Source: Candidatus Rifleibacteriota bacterium (GTDB lineage: Bacteria; Muiribacteriota; Ozemobacteria; Ozemobacterales; Ozemobacteraceae). From it: DNA of 44,009 nucleotides. A program made the translations under genes and the position numbers. Under the pieces are notes generated by a model. The model worked only from the letters and a program-made list of their open reading frames with translations, did not search any database and was not told where the DNA came from. Shown here piece by piece: positions 36,180 to 44,009 of this stretch (within the stretch, counting starts at the first letter, position 1; each line of letters opens with the position of its first letter). The stretch spans positions 1-44,009 of the forward strand of contig JAFPZP010000073.1 in NCBI GenBank assembly GCA_017417215.1, read 5' to 3'.

Positions 36180-36926
36180 ATGAAAGAAAAGATTAAATCT
36201 TTACGAATTGTTGGCGTAACAATTCCTGAAGATGATGATATATTCAATGGTCTTAAGAAGATAAAGGGTCTTTCTACTGAACATAGCGAAAACAAGATAG
36301 AAAGAATTCTTACTAAGGCTGGTCTTTATACCTATAAGATGAAAGATACCAGAACCGACAAGACTAAGGGTGCTAAGCCAACTACTGCTAAACGTTCTTT
36401 TGTGAAAGTTTACCCAAAAGTTGCTGACCTTAGCTGGAAAGAAAAAGCTAGACTTATCGATCTTCTTGAAATGCCTCGTGCTGTTTTGAGAAATATCCAT
36501 ACTAGCCCCAAGAAATTAAGACTTGTCGCTGACGCTATTCGTGGTAAAAAAGTTGATGAAGCACTTGCTATGCTCCAGTTCATGGAAAAGGGCGGCGCTC
36601 CAACAATTTTGAAGCTTTTGAAATCAGCAATCGCTAATGCTGGTGCAAATCACGAACTTCGTGCTGATGATCTCTATGTTGCCAAAATCACAATTGATGG
36701 CGCTGCAACTATGAAGAGATTTATGGCCCGTGCCCGTGGTAGAGCTGCTAGAATCAGATGCAGAACTTCTCATGCTAAGATCGTTCTTCGCGAAACCAAC
36801 GAAGCAATCTACAGAGAATTGAAGAAAGAAACTGCTGCAACTGCTGCTAAGAAGTCAGTTAAGAAAGTTGCAAAGAAAGCTACTACCAAGAAGACCGCTG
36901 CTAAAGCTCAGGGAGGTAAAGAATAA
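36180..36926 (+). CDS. rplV: Ribosomal protein L22 with long N- and C-terminal extensions
   Basis: The L22 core, which lines the exit tunnel, starts near residue 97 ([28 protein letters not shown] as two conserved blocks) and ends at about 210 with the [21 protein letters not shown] loop. Typical L22 is about 110 residues; this one has 248. About 95 extra N-terminal residues look partly folded, and the C-terminal 35 are Lys/Ala-rich. Start 36180 has a strong GAAGGAGAA site, while the internal ATG at 36468 has none, so the extension is likely translated. It shares 1 bp with rpsC (TAATG). Confidence 0.93.
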   Translation: MKEKIKSLRIVGVTIPEDDDIFNGLKKIKGLSTEHSENKIERILTKAGLYTYKMKDTRTDKTKGAKPTTAKRSFVKVYPKVADLSWKEKARLIDLLEMPRAVLRNIHTSPKKLRLVADAIRGKKVDEALAMLQFMEKGGAPTILKLLKSAIANAGANHELRADDLYVAKITIDGAATMKRFMARARGRAARIRCRTSHAKIVLRETNEAIYRELKKETAATAAKKSVKKVAKKATTKKTAAKAQGGKE

Positions 36927-37615
36927 TGGGTCAGAAGATTAATCCAGTTGGCATTCGCCTTGGTATTACCAGAACCTGGGATTCAAAATGGTTTGCTAAA
37001 CGTGCTGACTATGCAAAATATGTTCATGAAGATGTTAAGATTCGTGATTTCATCGACAGAAAGACTTTCCGCCGTGAAGGTATCAGCAAGATTGAAATCG
37101 AACGCAAATCTAACAGCAAAGTAAGAGTAACTATCCACACCGCAAAACCAGGCGTTATAATTGGTCGTGGTGGTGAAAAAGTTGAAGTTTTGAAGAAAGA
37201 ACTTGAACAGCTTACTAATAAAACTGTTTTCTTGAATATTCAGGAAATCAAGCAGCCAGATACAGAAGCAAAACTTATTGCTGAAAGTATCGCTATGCAG
37301 CTTGAACGTCGTGTTTCTCATCGCCGTGCAATTAAGCAGGTTATCAGCAGAGCTCTCAGAGCTGGTGCTAAGGGTGTTAAGATCCTTTGCTCTGGTCGTT
37401 TGAATGGTGCTGAAATCGCTAGAAGCGAATGGGTTCGTGAAGGTCGTGTTCCACTGCACACTCTTCGTGCTGACATTGATTATGCTACTGATACAGCTAT
37501 TACAACTTTCGGTTGTGTTGGCGTAAAAGTATGGATTTTCAAGGGCGAAAAGATTGGCAAGACTCACCTTTATAATAACGAAGCAGCCGCTCCTGCTCCG
37601 TCTAGCAAGAAGTAA
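36926..37615 (+). CDS. rpsC: Ribosomal protein S3
   Basis: A 229-residue 30S protein at the mRNA entry. It begins [22 protein letters not shown]; the KH domain holds the GxxG-type [13 protein letters not shown], and the C-terminal half has [27 protein letters not shown] and VKVWIFKGE. Its ATG overlaps the rplV stop by one base. Confidence 0.97.
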   Translation: MGQKINPVGIRLGITRTWDSKWFAKRADYAKYVHEDVKIRDFIDRKTFRREGISKIEIERKSNSKVRVTIHTAKPGVIIGRGGEKVEVLKKELEQLTNKTVFLNIQEIKQPDTEAKLIAESIAMQLERRVSHRRAIKQVISRALRAGAKGVKILCSGRLNGAEIARSEWVREGRVPLHTLRADIDYATDTAITTFGCVGVKVWIFKGEKIGKTHLYNNEAAAPAPSSKK

Positions 37616-37629
37616 GGAGATAACCCATT

Positions 37630-38040
37630 ATGTTGATGCCAGCTAGAACAAAATTTAGAAAACAACATCGTGGCAGAATGACTGGTATGGCCAAAGGCGG
37701 CAAATACTTAGCATTCGGTTCATTCGGTTTACAGGCTCTCGATTGCCACTGGTTGACCAGTAATCAAATCGAAGCAGCTCGTAAGGTTATTACTCGTACT
37801 GTAAAACGTACTGGTAAGATGTGGATTCGTATTTTCCCGGATAAGCCAGTTTCTAAGAAACCTCTTGAAACTCGTATGGGTAAAGGTAAAGGCGCTCCAG
37901 AATTCTGGGTAGCAGTTATCAAACCAGGTAAGATATTGTTCGAACTTGAAGGTGTTCCGGAAAACGTAGCAATCGAATCATTGACACAGGCAGCTAATAA
38001 ACTTCCTATTCGTTGCCAGGTTGTCTCTAACAATAATTGA
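37630..38040 (+). CDS. rplP: Ribosomal protein L16
   Basis: A 136-residue 50S protein that helps position the A-site tRNA. It begins [17 protein letters not shown], matching the family's MLxPxRxKxRK start, which supports ATG 37630 over 37636. [22 protein letters not shown] and [19 protein letters not shown] are conserved. An AAGGAG site lies 10 bp upstream. Confidence 0.97.
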   Translation: MLMPARTKFRKQHRGRMTGMAKGGKYLAFGSFGLQALDCHWLTSNQIEAARKVITRTVKRTGKMWIRIFPDKPVSKKPLETRMGKGKGAPEFWVAVIKPGKILFELEGVPENVAIESLTQAANKLPIRCQVVSNNN

Positions 38041-38057
38041 CAGGTGGTAGGTGCCAA

Positions 38058-38729
38058 ATGAAGAATCGAGAAAACTTTTCTGAACTTAGCGAAACCGAAC
38101 TCGAAGAAAAGTTCAAACATTATAAAGAAGAATTGTTCAATCCTAGATTTCAGGCTGTAACAGGCCATCTTTCTAATCCTTCAAGAATTAGTCTTGTTCG
38201 CCGCAATATTGCTCGTGTAAAGACTTATCTTGCTCAGTTAGAAAGAAATAGAATCCAGGGTATGCTTAAGAGTGAATACGATGCTCTTATTAAAGAAGAA
38301 AGCATCGATACTATGAAGACTCCTCTTTCTGAAAAGATTTCTAAGCTTAAAGCTAGACTTTCTGCAAAAGCTCGCAAAGTAAATGCTGATATTAAAGCTA
38401 ACTGCGACAAGAAAGTTGCTGAATTGCTCAAGAATATTCGTGGAGAAGTTTCTAAGAAGCTTCAGGCTCTTAAGAAGGGCGAAGATAATCAGCAGCTCTC
38501 TGCTGTTTCTAGACGCTTAAGAGACAATAAATGCAGTATTCGCAAGAAATTCCTTGATAAGCTTACTGAAATGGGTATAAACGATGCTTCTAAGATAGCA
38601 ACATTGAAAGATAGCAAGCGTGCTAAATTACGTGAACTCGAAAATATTAGAGTTCTTCAGCGTGAACTTAGCACAGGTGGACTTAATGAACTCTTTAAGC
38701 AAATTGCTAGAGACGGTCATAAAGAATGA
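38058..38729 (+). CDS. rpmC: Ribosomal protein L29 with a very long C-terminal extension
   Basis: The first 65 or so residues are L29 ([23 protein letters not shown], then [18 protein letters not shown]), a two-helix 50S protein at the tunnel exit. About 155 further residues follow, Lys/Arg-rich and apparently all helical ([19 protein letters not shown], then [18 protein letters not shown]). L29 is normally 60-75 residues; this is 223. I chose ATG 38058, with AGGTGGTAGG upstream, over TTG 38037, which overlaps the rplP stop. The frame is open and has the operon's codon use, so this is not a frameshift artefact. Confidence 0.92.
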   Translation: MKNRENFSELSETELEEKFKHYKEELFNPRFQAVTGHLSNPSRISLVRRNIARVKTYLAQLERNRIQGMLKSEYDALIKEESIDTMKTPLSEKISKLKARLSAKARKVNADIKANCDKKVAELLKNIRGEVSKKLQALKKGEDNQQLSAVSRRLRDNKCSIRKKFLDKLTEMGINDASKIATLKDSKRAKLRELENIRVLQRELSTGGLNELFKQIARDGHKE

Positions 38730-38756
38730 CATCTGCATAAGTAGGAGCATTGAAAA

Positions 38757-39029
38757 ATGGAAAACAAAAAAACATTACGCAGAAGCCGTGTTGGTAAAGT
38801 AATTGCTGATAGTACTGAAAAGACTGTAAAAGTTGAAATCGAAGGTATTGTTCAGCATCCAAGATATAAAAAATACGTTAAGAGACATACTAACTTCTTG
38901 GTTCATGATCCAGAAGAAAGATGTCATGTTGGCGATATAGTTCGTATCGAAGAATGCAGACCTGTTAGCAAGAATAAATCATGGGTTGTTCGTGAAGTCG
39001 TTAAGGCTGCAGAAACAATTAATGAATAA
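38757..39029 (+). CDS. rpsQ: Ribosomal protein S17
   Basis: A 90-residue 30S protein of the OB fold. It contains RRSRVGKVIADSTEKTVKVE, HPRYKKYVKRHTNFLVHDPE and VGDIVRIEECRPVSKNKSW, all conserved. It is 27 bp after rpmC with a TAGGAG site. Confidence 0.96.
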   Translation: MENKKTLRRSRVGKVIADSTEKTVKVEIEGIVQHPRYKKYVKRHTNFLVHDPEERCHVGDIVRIEECRPVSKNKSWVVREVVKAAETINE

Positions 39030-39041
39030 GGAGAAACAGCG

Positions 39042-39410
39042 ATGATTACTCAAGAAACCGTATTAAAAGTTGCTGATAACTCTGGTGCTAAGAAACTTCT
39101 CTGCATCCGCGTTTGTGGTTGTGCCGGCAGATCAGTTGGTCATGTTGGTGATGTTATTGTAGCTTCTGTAAAAGATGCTATTCCTGATGGCACTGTAAAG
39201 AAAAAAGAAGTTGTTAAGGCTGTTATAGTTCGCACTGCAAAAGAAACTCGCCGTGCTGATGGCAGCTTCATCAAATTCGACGATAACGCAGCTGTTATTA
39301 TTGGTAATGATAATAACCCACGTGGAACTCGTATCTTTGGTCCTGTAGCTAGAGAACTTCGTGAAAAACAGTTCATGAAAATCGTTTCTCTTGCTCCAGA
39401 AGTACTCTAA
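39042..39410 (+). CDS. rplN: Ribosomal protein L14
   Basis: A 122-residue 50S protein, exactly the family length. It begins [19 protein letters not shown] and has [34 protein letters not shown] and the ending [19 protein letters not shown]. An AAGGAG site precedes it. Confidence 0.97.
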   Translation: MITQETVLKVADNSGAKKLLCIRVCGCAGRSVGHVGDVIVASVKDAIPDGTVKKKEVVKAVIVRTAKETRRADGSFIKFDDNAAVIIGNDNNPRGTRIFGPVARELREKQFMKIVSLAPEVL

Positions 39411-39422
39411 GGAGCTGTTAAG

Positions 39423-39782
39423 ATGATTAAGAAACAAAAAGTACGTCGTTCAGTTCAGCATCCTCACATTAGAAAAGACGATAAAGTTGTTGTAATTTCT
39501 GGTGAAAATAGCGGCAAAACTGGAAGAGTTTTATCTGTTAATCCAGAAAAAGGTACTGCTGTTGTTGAAGGTCTCAATATGATTAAAAAACATATCAGAC
39601 CCAACAAAAATGTTGGCAAGGGCGGTATTGTAGACAAAGAAGGTCCTATTGCTTTATCTAATCTTTGTCTTCTTGTAGACGACAAGAGAACTCATGCTAA
39701 GATGGTTGAAAACAAGGCTAAAGAAAGTCCTAACAAACCAAACAGAGTTCGTGTTGATGCAAAAACTGGTGAAAACCTCTAA
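39423..39782 (+). CDS. rplX: Ribosomal protein L24
   Basis: A 119-residue 50S assembly protein. The KOW motif (DKVVVISGENSGKTGRVLSV) is followed by VVEGLNMIKKHIRPN and GGIVDKEGPIALSNLCLL. It is the last gene of the operon here: a strong terminator follows 12 bp later, where rplE would normally come. Confidence 0.97.
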   Translation: MIKKQKVRRSVQHPHIRKDDKVVVISGENSGKTGRVLSVNPEKGTAVVEGLNMIKKHIRPNKNVGKGGIVDKEGPIALSNLCLLVDDKRTHAKMVENKAKESPNKPNRVRVDAKTGENL

Positions 39783-39794
39783 TCTAGATTAGAA

Positions 39795-39831
39795 TAAAAA
39801 AAGGTCATCTGTTAAAGATGACCTTTTTTTT
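39795..39831 (+). terminator. Intrinsic terminator after rplX
   Basis: AGGTCATCT (39802-39810) pairs with AGATGACCT (39816-39824), flanked by seven A on the left and T8 on the right. It ends the str-S10 operon and could also stop minus-strand transcription coming from the TPR gene. Confidence 0.9.
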
Positions 39832-39861
39832 ATACTTGTTAATAGGTGTTTTTTTTAGTTT

Positions 39862-40867
39862 TTATAGATTTTCTGACAGATTCAGAAGCTTGCTGGTTAT
39901 AATATCGTTATCGCCTTGAGCGTTTAAACCTCTTCTTATTGCTTCTTTTGCTTGATCTTTATCGCCTTTATCTAATAAGAAAAGTGCTAAGTAAAGATTG
40001 GCTTTGGGATTATTAGGATCGTTTTTTATGCAGTTGTATAAAGATGAACGACCGTAATCTTCTGCTATTTTTGCTTCTTTTAATTCATTGGAGTCTAATA
40101 AAGATTTTGAAATGGCTAGATAAGTTCTACCTTCTTCTGCTTCATCATTATCTTTTTCGAAAAATTCCAAAGCATACACATAAGAACCTTTATTAAGCAA
40201 ATATTCACCATTAATCTGATTTAGAGCATTATTGATTTTTAATATTAATTCTCGAGTTTCACTGTCCTTGGGTTGAATTTTACTTGCTAAATCTAAGGCT
40301 GTTAAATAGTGTCCGGAATCAAAGGCAAGGTTTGAAGAATATTTAAGTTTTGAAGCTTTACTGTTCAGCTTAATACCGTTTTCGTAAATGTTTTGAAGAG
40401 AATTGTATATATCGTCTGATACACCTTTTCGTAGTGAAAGTATATGGCTACCGTATTTTTCGAAATCACATTTATAAATATAAATAGCAGCACGTGTTAA
40501 CTGAACACTTAAAAGTTTTTTTTCATCTTTATCTGCGACAGCTAAAGCAGCTGCTACATCAAGATAAAAATTGGCTTCATCAAGTTGGTTTTTTTCTAAT
40601 TTAGTGTAGGCTTCGTCTAGATTAATAGAAAATGAACTAGAAAGACTTTCTAAGAATTTTTCTTTTGAACAATCTTCAATAATATCATCTGTGTTTATAA
40701 TTACTTGCTTGGCAGGTTGGATAGGGGGCTTTGTAAGTAATTTTTCGTTTTTAAACTTTAGTGAAGATTTTAGTTCCTGAGAATGCTTTGGTTTACTCCA
40801 ATTTGCAACATAGGGTTTAAAAGATAGTTCTGTTTCTTGTTCTATCTGTAAATTAGAGTTTTTTTTT
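39862..40867 (-). CDS. 3' part of a frameshifted TPR protein
   Basis: An open frame of about 330 codons with no Met anywhere and no usable start near its beginning; the first TTG is at 40200. It must therefore be read from the upstream frame (40842-41609), joined by a -1 shift at the A9 run (40859-40867). The content is helical TPR-type repeats: DEAYTKLEKNQLDEANFYLD, GHYLTALDLASKIQPKDSET, and DPNNPKANLYLALFLLDKGD followed by KEAIRRGLNAQGD. It continues the TPR character of the first part and completes a protein of about 590 residues. Confidence 0.7.
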
Positions 40868-41609
40868 CAGGAAGACTGAAGTTTTCCGAGGTATTATTCT
40901 CAGATATTGGCTCTATTATAATAGGTTCAATGTAATCATCTTTTTCTTTTGAAGAATTGTCTTCTTTGACTTGATTTACCCTATTATGATTCTTGCTTGG
41001 TGCCTGTATAGCCATGGGTGCATCAATATTATCTGTTTGTTGTGATTCTTCTTTTTTTTCTGCTAGTTTTCTTGCTTTTGCTCTTTTTAGTATTTCTTCT
41101 TTTGTAGGAAGTTTTACGGTTACATTTTCTTTTTTATCTTTATTCTTAGAAATAAGTTTTTCTATTCTTTCATCGTTTAAAATAGATGATTTATTGTCTA
41201 CTGGTTTTTCTTCTTGTATTATTGCAGGTTCTTCTTTTGTGTCAACGACTTGAGGAACAGGAATGTTATTTAAATTGTAATCAGTTTCAAAAGTCTGATT
41301 GTCTGTATTTTTATATAATGAATTCAGCTCTTTAAGAAGCTTATTTGCTTTTGTATTATTGGGGTCTTCTTCTAATACAAGCATCAGCAGCTTTTCTGCT
41401 TCAAGATAATTTCCATTTTTAATGTATACTTTTGCACATATTATTTTCGCTGTTTTGCTATTGGGATTGTTTGATATGGTATTATTTAGTATAGAATCAG
41501 CAGCAGATTCCTTCTTGGGACTAAAAACATTTTGAGAATAAGAAGGTAAAGATATTAATAAAGAAGAGGCAATAATATAAAGTAAATATTTATTCTTAAT
41601 GTAAAGCAT
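40842..41609 (-). CDS. Exported TPR protein, 5' part before the A9 frameshift site
   Basis: I place the start at the ATG complementary to 41607-41609 (MLYIKNKYLLYIIASSLLIS), which begins a signal peptide cleaved near SYS-QN; the longer frame from 41648 would hide it. TPR units follow at about 35-100 (NGNYLEAEKLLMLVLEEDPN), then a charged Lys/Glu/Pro-rich linker. Without frameshifting, the chain ends soon after the A9 run as KKTLIYR. With a -1 shift it runs on into the 3' TPR frame. A rare polymerase slip, programmed frameshift, true mutation or assembly error are all possible. No clear ribosome binding site is seen. Confidence 0.7.
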   Translation of the reverse strand: MLYIKNKYLLYIIASSLLISLPSYSQNVFSPKKESAADSILNNTISNNPNSKTAKIICAKVYIKNGNYLEAEKLLMLVLEEDPNNTKANKLLKELNSLYKNTDNQTFETDYNLNNIPVPQVVDTKEEPAIIQEEKPVDNKSSILNDERIEKLISKNKDKKENVTVKLPTKEEILKRAKARKLAEKKEESQQTDNIDAPMAIQAPSKNHNRVNQVKEDNSSKEKDDYIEPIIIEPISENNTSENFSLPEKKTLIYR

Positions 41610-41810
41610 ATATCTACTATAACACAAAGAATCAATGTTTAACCACAATATTTTTTAGGGATTAAGAGAATGAGGGAGGAAGGGATTTAGGGAGAAGCTA
41701 AGCGTAGCTTGGCAAGGTTGAGCAAGCAACTGTTCGCTTTTAAATGAATTGAGATTTAAGATATAAGACCAAAAATGGAGATATAAGATAAAAGATCTTA
41801 TGTTTACCAA

Positions 41811-41850
41811 ATAAAAAGAGCGCTGAGTAAATAAATTCGCTCTGCGCTCT
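41811..41850 (-). terminator. Probable terminator of the SLH porin gene
   Basis: On the minus strand AGAGCGC and GCGCTCT (plus 41844-41850 and 41817-41823) form a 7-bp stem around a 20-nt loop, followed by TTTTTAT. It lies 29 bp past the porin stop. Confidence 0.55.
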
Positions 41851-41873
41851 ATGCTCTAAGCTCTATGTTCTAG
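41839..41873. repeat. Five tandem GCTCTRN heptamers
   Basis: GCTCTGC, GCTCTAT, GCTCTAA, GCTCTAT and GTTCTAG lie end to end, immediately before the porin stop codon (plus-strand view). Confidence 0.8.
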
Positions 41874-41878
41874 CAATA

Positions 41879-43666
41879 TCAGAACTTACTATATACTTCG
41901 GTCCAGAAAAGCTGTTCGTCTTTTAATTTTTGATCTGTTTCGTCTCTACAATCACTTTTATCTGCATTAGTGTAGCCTAACGAAAGTCTTGTGCTTGGAT
42001 CAAACCTATACTTGTATTCAAGAGTTGATATTTTTGCATCAAGTTTATTATAGCCAGCCATATTCCAGTTATCACAATAATCACCATCAGGGGTAAAGCC
42101 TGTTTTAACTTGTTTATGATTTTCTTTTACAATATCATAGGCAAATCTAAGTGATTGATTGTTGGCAAATGAATATTCCAATTGGAGTTTAAGATTTGAA
42201 GTATTGTAAAACTTATCGTTGAACATTCCTCCGAGAAGGTTGTGAAATCTTGCTATATCATCAAATGGAGTTGTGCGACCGTCTACAGAACCTTGATTCT
42301 TATCTAATGATATTATACCGTCAAAATATTTGTCAGCAGTAGTGTAAGCTGCTTTTAACTTAAAATTTGAAGAGGCATCGTAGGCTAAGGCAACATGTTC
42401 CATATAACCAGTAGCTTTATCTTTTCTTCCTTGGTTATACATATTTTTACGTTCATTAGTGCTGGAAACCATAGCAACATCATATTTTAGTTTACCGTCA
42501 CTGGTCACATTTCCGCTACTACCTATTTCTGCAATTTGTTGTTTTCTATTTTTGTATTGTAATTCTGCAAAAACTACTTCACCGTTTATATCTGTAGTTA
42601 CATCATAATAATTTTTAGTGTCATGTTCATATAAACCAGCATATATATTATGACCTTTTGCATTTACATCTGCATTAACATTTAAAATCTGTTGACCTTT
42701 TTTGTTGGGGTTAACACCGTTGTCATAATCAGCAAAAATAGCATTTGCAGTGATATTAACATCACCAGCTTTTGTACCGTATGTAACTGCATCAGCATAG
42801 TCATTAATAACTAAGGCATGACCATGAGACATAAAGTCTCTACCAGCTTGTAAATAATCATTATCATTGAATACTTTATTGACTTTTATTTTTGCTATTT
42901 CTACTTCATTGCTCCCTCTGGCTCTTCCAAAAGGAGTTTTGCTTGTTCCATTGTAGTCTCCGCCATATGGGTCTTTAGCCTTAATGTTCTGTATTCTCGG
43001 ATTATCATTATTTGAATCTAAATCTTTATCATAGGCAACATATTGAAAATCAGCTTCTACTTTATCAGAGGGTTTTGCATTGAAACCAATTCTTACTTGA
43101 ACATTTTGGAAATCGTCAGCATTCATTTCTGTTTTCTGATAGTCTATGTTTTGTAAAAGAATGTCTCCTGTTACTTTTAATTTTCCTAATCTGTCTAATC
43201 TAGAATCAATTTCTGTGTTCTTCTGGCTAACTTGATCTTTTAAATCTGATATATCTTCTTTGTTTTGTTTTACATCAGTTTTTAAATCTGCAACGTCAGA
43301 TTTAATATTCTTTATATCTTCTGATATAGATTCTATTTCTGTTACAAATTCAGAAACCAGATCTTCTAAGGTCTTGAGGTCCTTCTGGCTGACAAAATTG
43401 CCGTTTTCGGTTAGTTCCGCATATCTTTCAAGCATTCTGCTGACAACTACAGCGAAAGAGTATCTTGTTAAAGGTTTGTTTCCTTTAAATGTACCATTAG
43501 GCAAACCTACTACTAAACCTTTTTGAGTCAGGTCTTCAACAGCTTTATATGCCCAGTGATTGGTTGGTACATCAGAATAGAGTCTTGATTTATTAGATGC
43601 TGCGTTAACGCTTGTGATTGCTGATGCCAAGAGCAGAGCAACAATGAATTTATTTAGTTTTCTCAT
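41879..43666 (-). CDS. S-layer-homology outer-membrane porin
   Basis: A 595-residue protein. Its signal peptide (MRKLNKFIVALLLAS) is cleaved after VNA near residue 22. One SLH domain follows (about 30-82; YSDVPTNHWAYKAVEDLTQK, then GTFKGNKPLTRYSFAVVVSRML), which in such porins binds modified peptidoglycan. A heptad coiled coil spans about 95-155 (SEDIKNIKSDVADLKTDVKQ). The rest is an alternating, aromatic-girdled beta barrel ending in WTEVYSKF with a C-terminal Phe, the usual BAM signal. This SLH-coiled coil-barrel layout is known from Negativicutes, Cyanobacteria-related and Deinococcus-type envelopes. The ribosome binding site is AGGCGG. It probably forms a channel and tethers the outer membrane. 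Confidence 0.9.
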   Translation of the reverse strand: MRKLNKFIVALLLASAITSVNAASNKSRLYSDVPTNHWAYKAVEDLTQKGLVVGLPNGTFKGNKPLTRYSFAVVVSRMLERYAELTENGNFVSQKDLKTLEDLVSEFVTEIESISEDIKNIKSDVADLKTDVKQNKEDISDLKDQVSQKNTEIDSRLDRLGKLKVTGDILLQNIDYQKTEMNADDFQNVQVRIGFNAKPSDKVEADFQYVAYDKDLDSNNDNPRIQNIKAKDPYGGDYNGTSKTPFGRARGSNEVEIAKIKVNKVFNDNDYLQAGRDFMSHGHALVINDYADAVTYGTKAGDVNITANAIFADYDNGVNPNKKGQQILNVNADVNAKGHNIYAGLYEHDTKNYYDVTTDINGEVVFAELQYKNRKQQIAEIGSSGNVTSDGKLKYDVAMVSSTNERKNMYNQGRKDKATGYMEHVALAYDASSNFKLKAAYTTADKYFDGIISLDKNQGSVDGRTTPFDDIARFHNLLGGMFNDKFYNTSNLKLQLEYSFANNQSLRFAYDIVKENHKQVKTGFTPDGDYCDNWNMAGYNKLDAKISTLEYKYRFDPSTRLSLGYTNADKSDCRDETDQKLKDEQLFWTEVYSKF

Positions 43667-43755
43667 GATAACCGCCTAATTTAAAGAAAATATTATCCTT
43701 CATGAATCTATTTAATTTTGTTCTATTGTGAAGTGATTTTTTTTTAAGTTAAAAA

Positions 43756-43811
43756 TAAGATATAAGATATAAGATTTAAGATTTAAGATATAAGATTTAA
43801 GATTTAAGATA
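43756..43811 (+). repeat. Eight tandem TAAGATW heptamers
   Basis: Eight perfect 7-bp units (TAAGATA or TAAGATT) lie end to end with no other variation. The same heptamer type recurs in 41752-41799. Confidence 0.9.
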
Positions 43812-43817
43812 TTTGTA

Positions 43818-44009
43818 GTCTACACATTGTCATAAACGTATAGCTTTCAGGGCTGAAGCCCATACGCTATACTTTTTATGACGAATGTGTAGACTATAAA
43901 TTAAGTTTGTTCAGTCTACCCATTGTCATAAACGTATAGCTTTCAGGGCTGAAGCCCATACGCTATACTTATTATGACGAATGTGTAGCCAATAAATTAA
44001 GTTTGTTCA
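43818..44009. repeat. Two tandem 96-bp units, each with a 77-bp palindrome
   Basis: Units 43818-43913 and 43914-44009 are nearly identical. Each has a large imperfect palindrome (43818-43894; 43914-43990): outer arms GTCTACACATT/AATGTGTAGAC and TCATAAA/TTTATGA, middle GTATAGC/GCTATAC, and an inner GGGC-TGAA-GCCC hairpin. A 19-bp tail ATAAATTAAGTTTGTTCA-like closes each unit. The second unit ends exactly at the last base of the window, so more copies may follow. Confidence 0.9.

Larger units (their letters stand above)
41649..41878. other. Intergenic region with 7-bp tandem repeats
   Basis: No gene is seen. It holds AAGCTA-AGCG-TAGCTT (41695-41710), AGATWWA heptamers at 41752-41765 and 41779-41799, and GCTCTRN heptamers at 41839-41873 overlapping the porin terminator. 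Confidence 0.7.
43667..44009. other. Repeat-rich region without genes at the right edge
   Basis: The porin leader (43667-43755) has no clear promoter. A heptamer array and two 96-bp palindromic units fill the rest up to the last base of the window. Confidence 0.8.

Noticed and set aside
43818..44009. CRISPR array
   Set aside because: The 96-bp units are identical over their entire length with no variable spacer, and no cas gene is nearby.
43818..44009. Integron attC sites
   Set aside because: The units are palindromic but contain no cassette ORF between them, and I could not find the paired R'/R'' core sequences or an integrase.

Overview
This AT-rich window comes from a diderm (outer-membrane) bacterium that I cannot place with certainty. 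The signs of a diderm are an S-layer-homology porin, several periplasmic TPR proteins with Sec signal peptides, and SecD/SecF. The information-processing genes are clearly bacterial but depart from textbook forms: RpoC is a single 2025-residue chain with a very large trigger-loop insertion, RpoB carries a Cys-rich insertion and an acidic tail, and L22 and L29 have long extensions. Together with heptameric intergenic repeats and tandem giant HEAT-repeat proteins, this suggests an uncultured, probably host-associated or anaerobic phylum-level lineage (Riflebacteria- or Melainabacteria-like are guesses only).

Layout. 1-568: a periplasmic TPR protein (minus, cut by the window edge). 733-3983: secD-secF with a consensus promoter and a terminator, then dtd. 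3975-9345: a three-gene minus-strand operon of two paralogous ~820-residue HEAT-repeat proteins and a small membrane protein. 9512-11167: a small two-TM protein, and on the minus strand a winged-helix/degenerate nucleotidyltransferase regulator followed by a TPR-FxLYD exported protein. 11296-21866: rpoB-rpoC with a perfect sigma-70-type promoter, a leader containing an intrinsic-terminator hairpin, and a bidirectional terminator after rpoC. No rplKAJL genes precede rpoB.

21867-29971 is an accessory island between rpoC and rpsL. It holds a strongly foldable candidate RNA, an orphan VapB-like antitoxin, a UPF0175/DUF3368 toxin-antitoxin pair, an XRE regulator, and a composite restriction-modification locus. 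In that locus a nuclease-methyltransferase fusion plus a specificity subunit (BcgI-like architecture) sits between an N-terminal helicase fragment and a C-terminal type III Res fragment, as if it replaced the middle of an older system. A dead RelB/DinJ-type antitoxin remnant and a 9-bp tandem repeat close the island.

29972-39830 is a fused str-S10 operon (rpsL, rpsG, fusA, rpsJ, rplC, rplD, rplW, rplB, rpsS, rplV, rpsC, rplP, rpmC, rpsQ, rplN, rplX). It lacks tuf and ends at a strong terminator after rplX instead of continuing to rplE. 39862-41609 (minus) is one long TPR protein split by an A9 run in the coding strand that needs a -1 shift. 41879-43666 (minus) is the SLH porin. The right end is repetitive: eight 7-bp units and two 96-bp units, each containing a large palindrome; the second unit ends exactly at the last base of the window.
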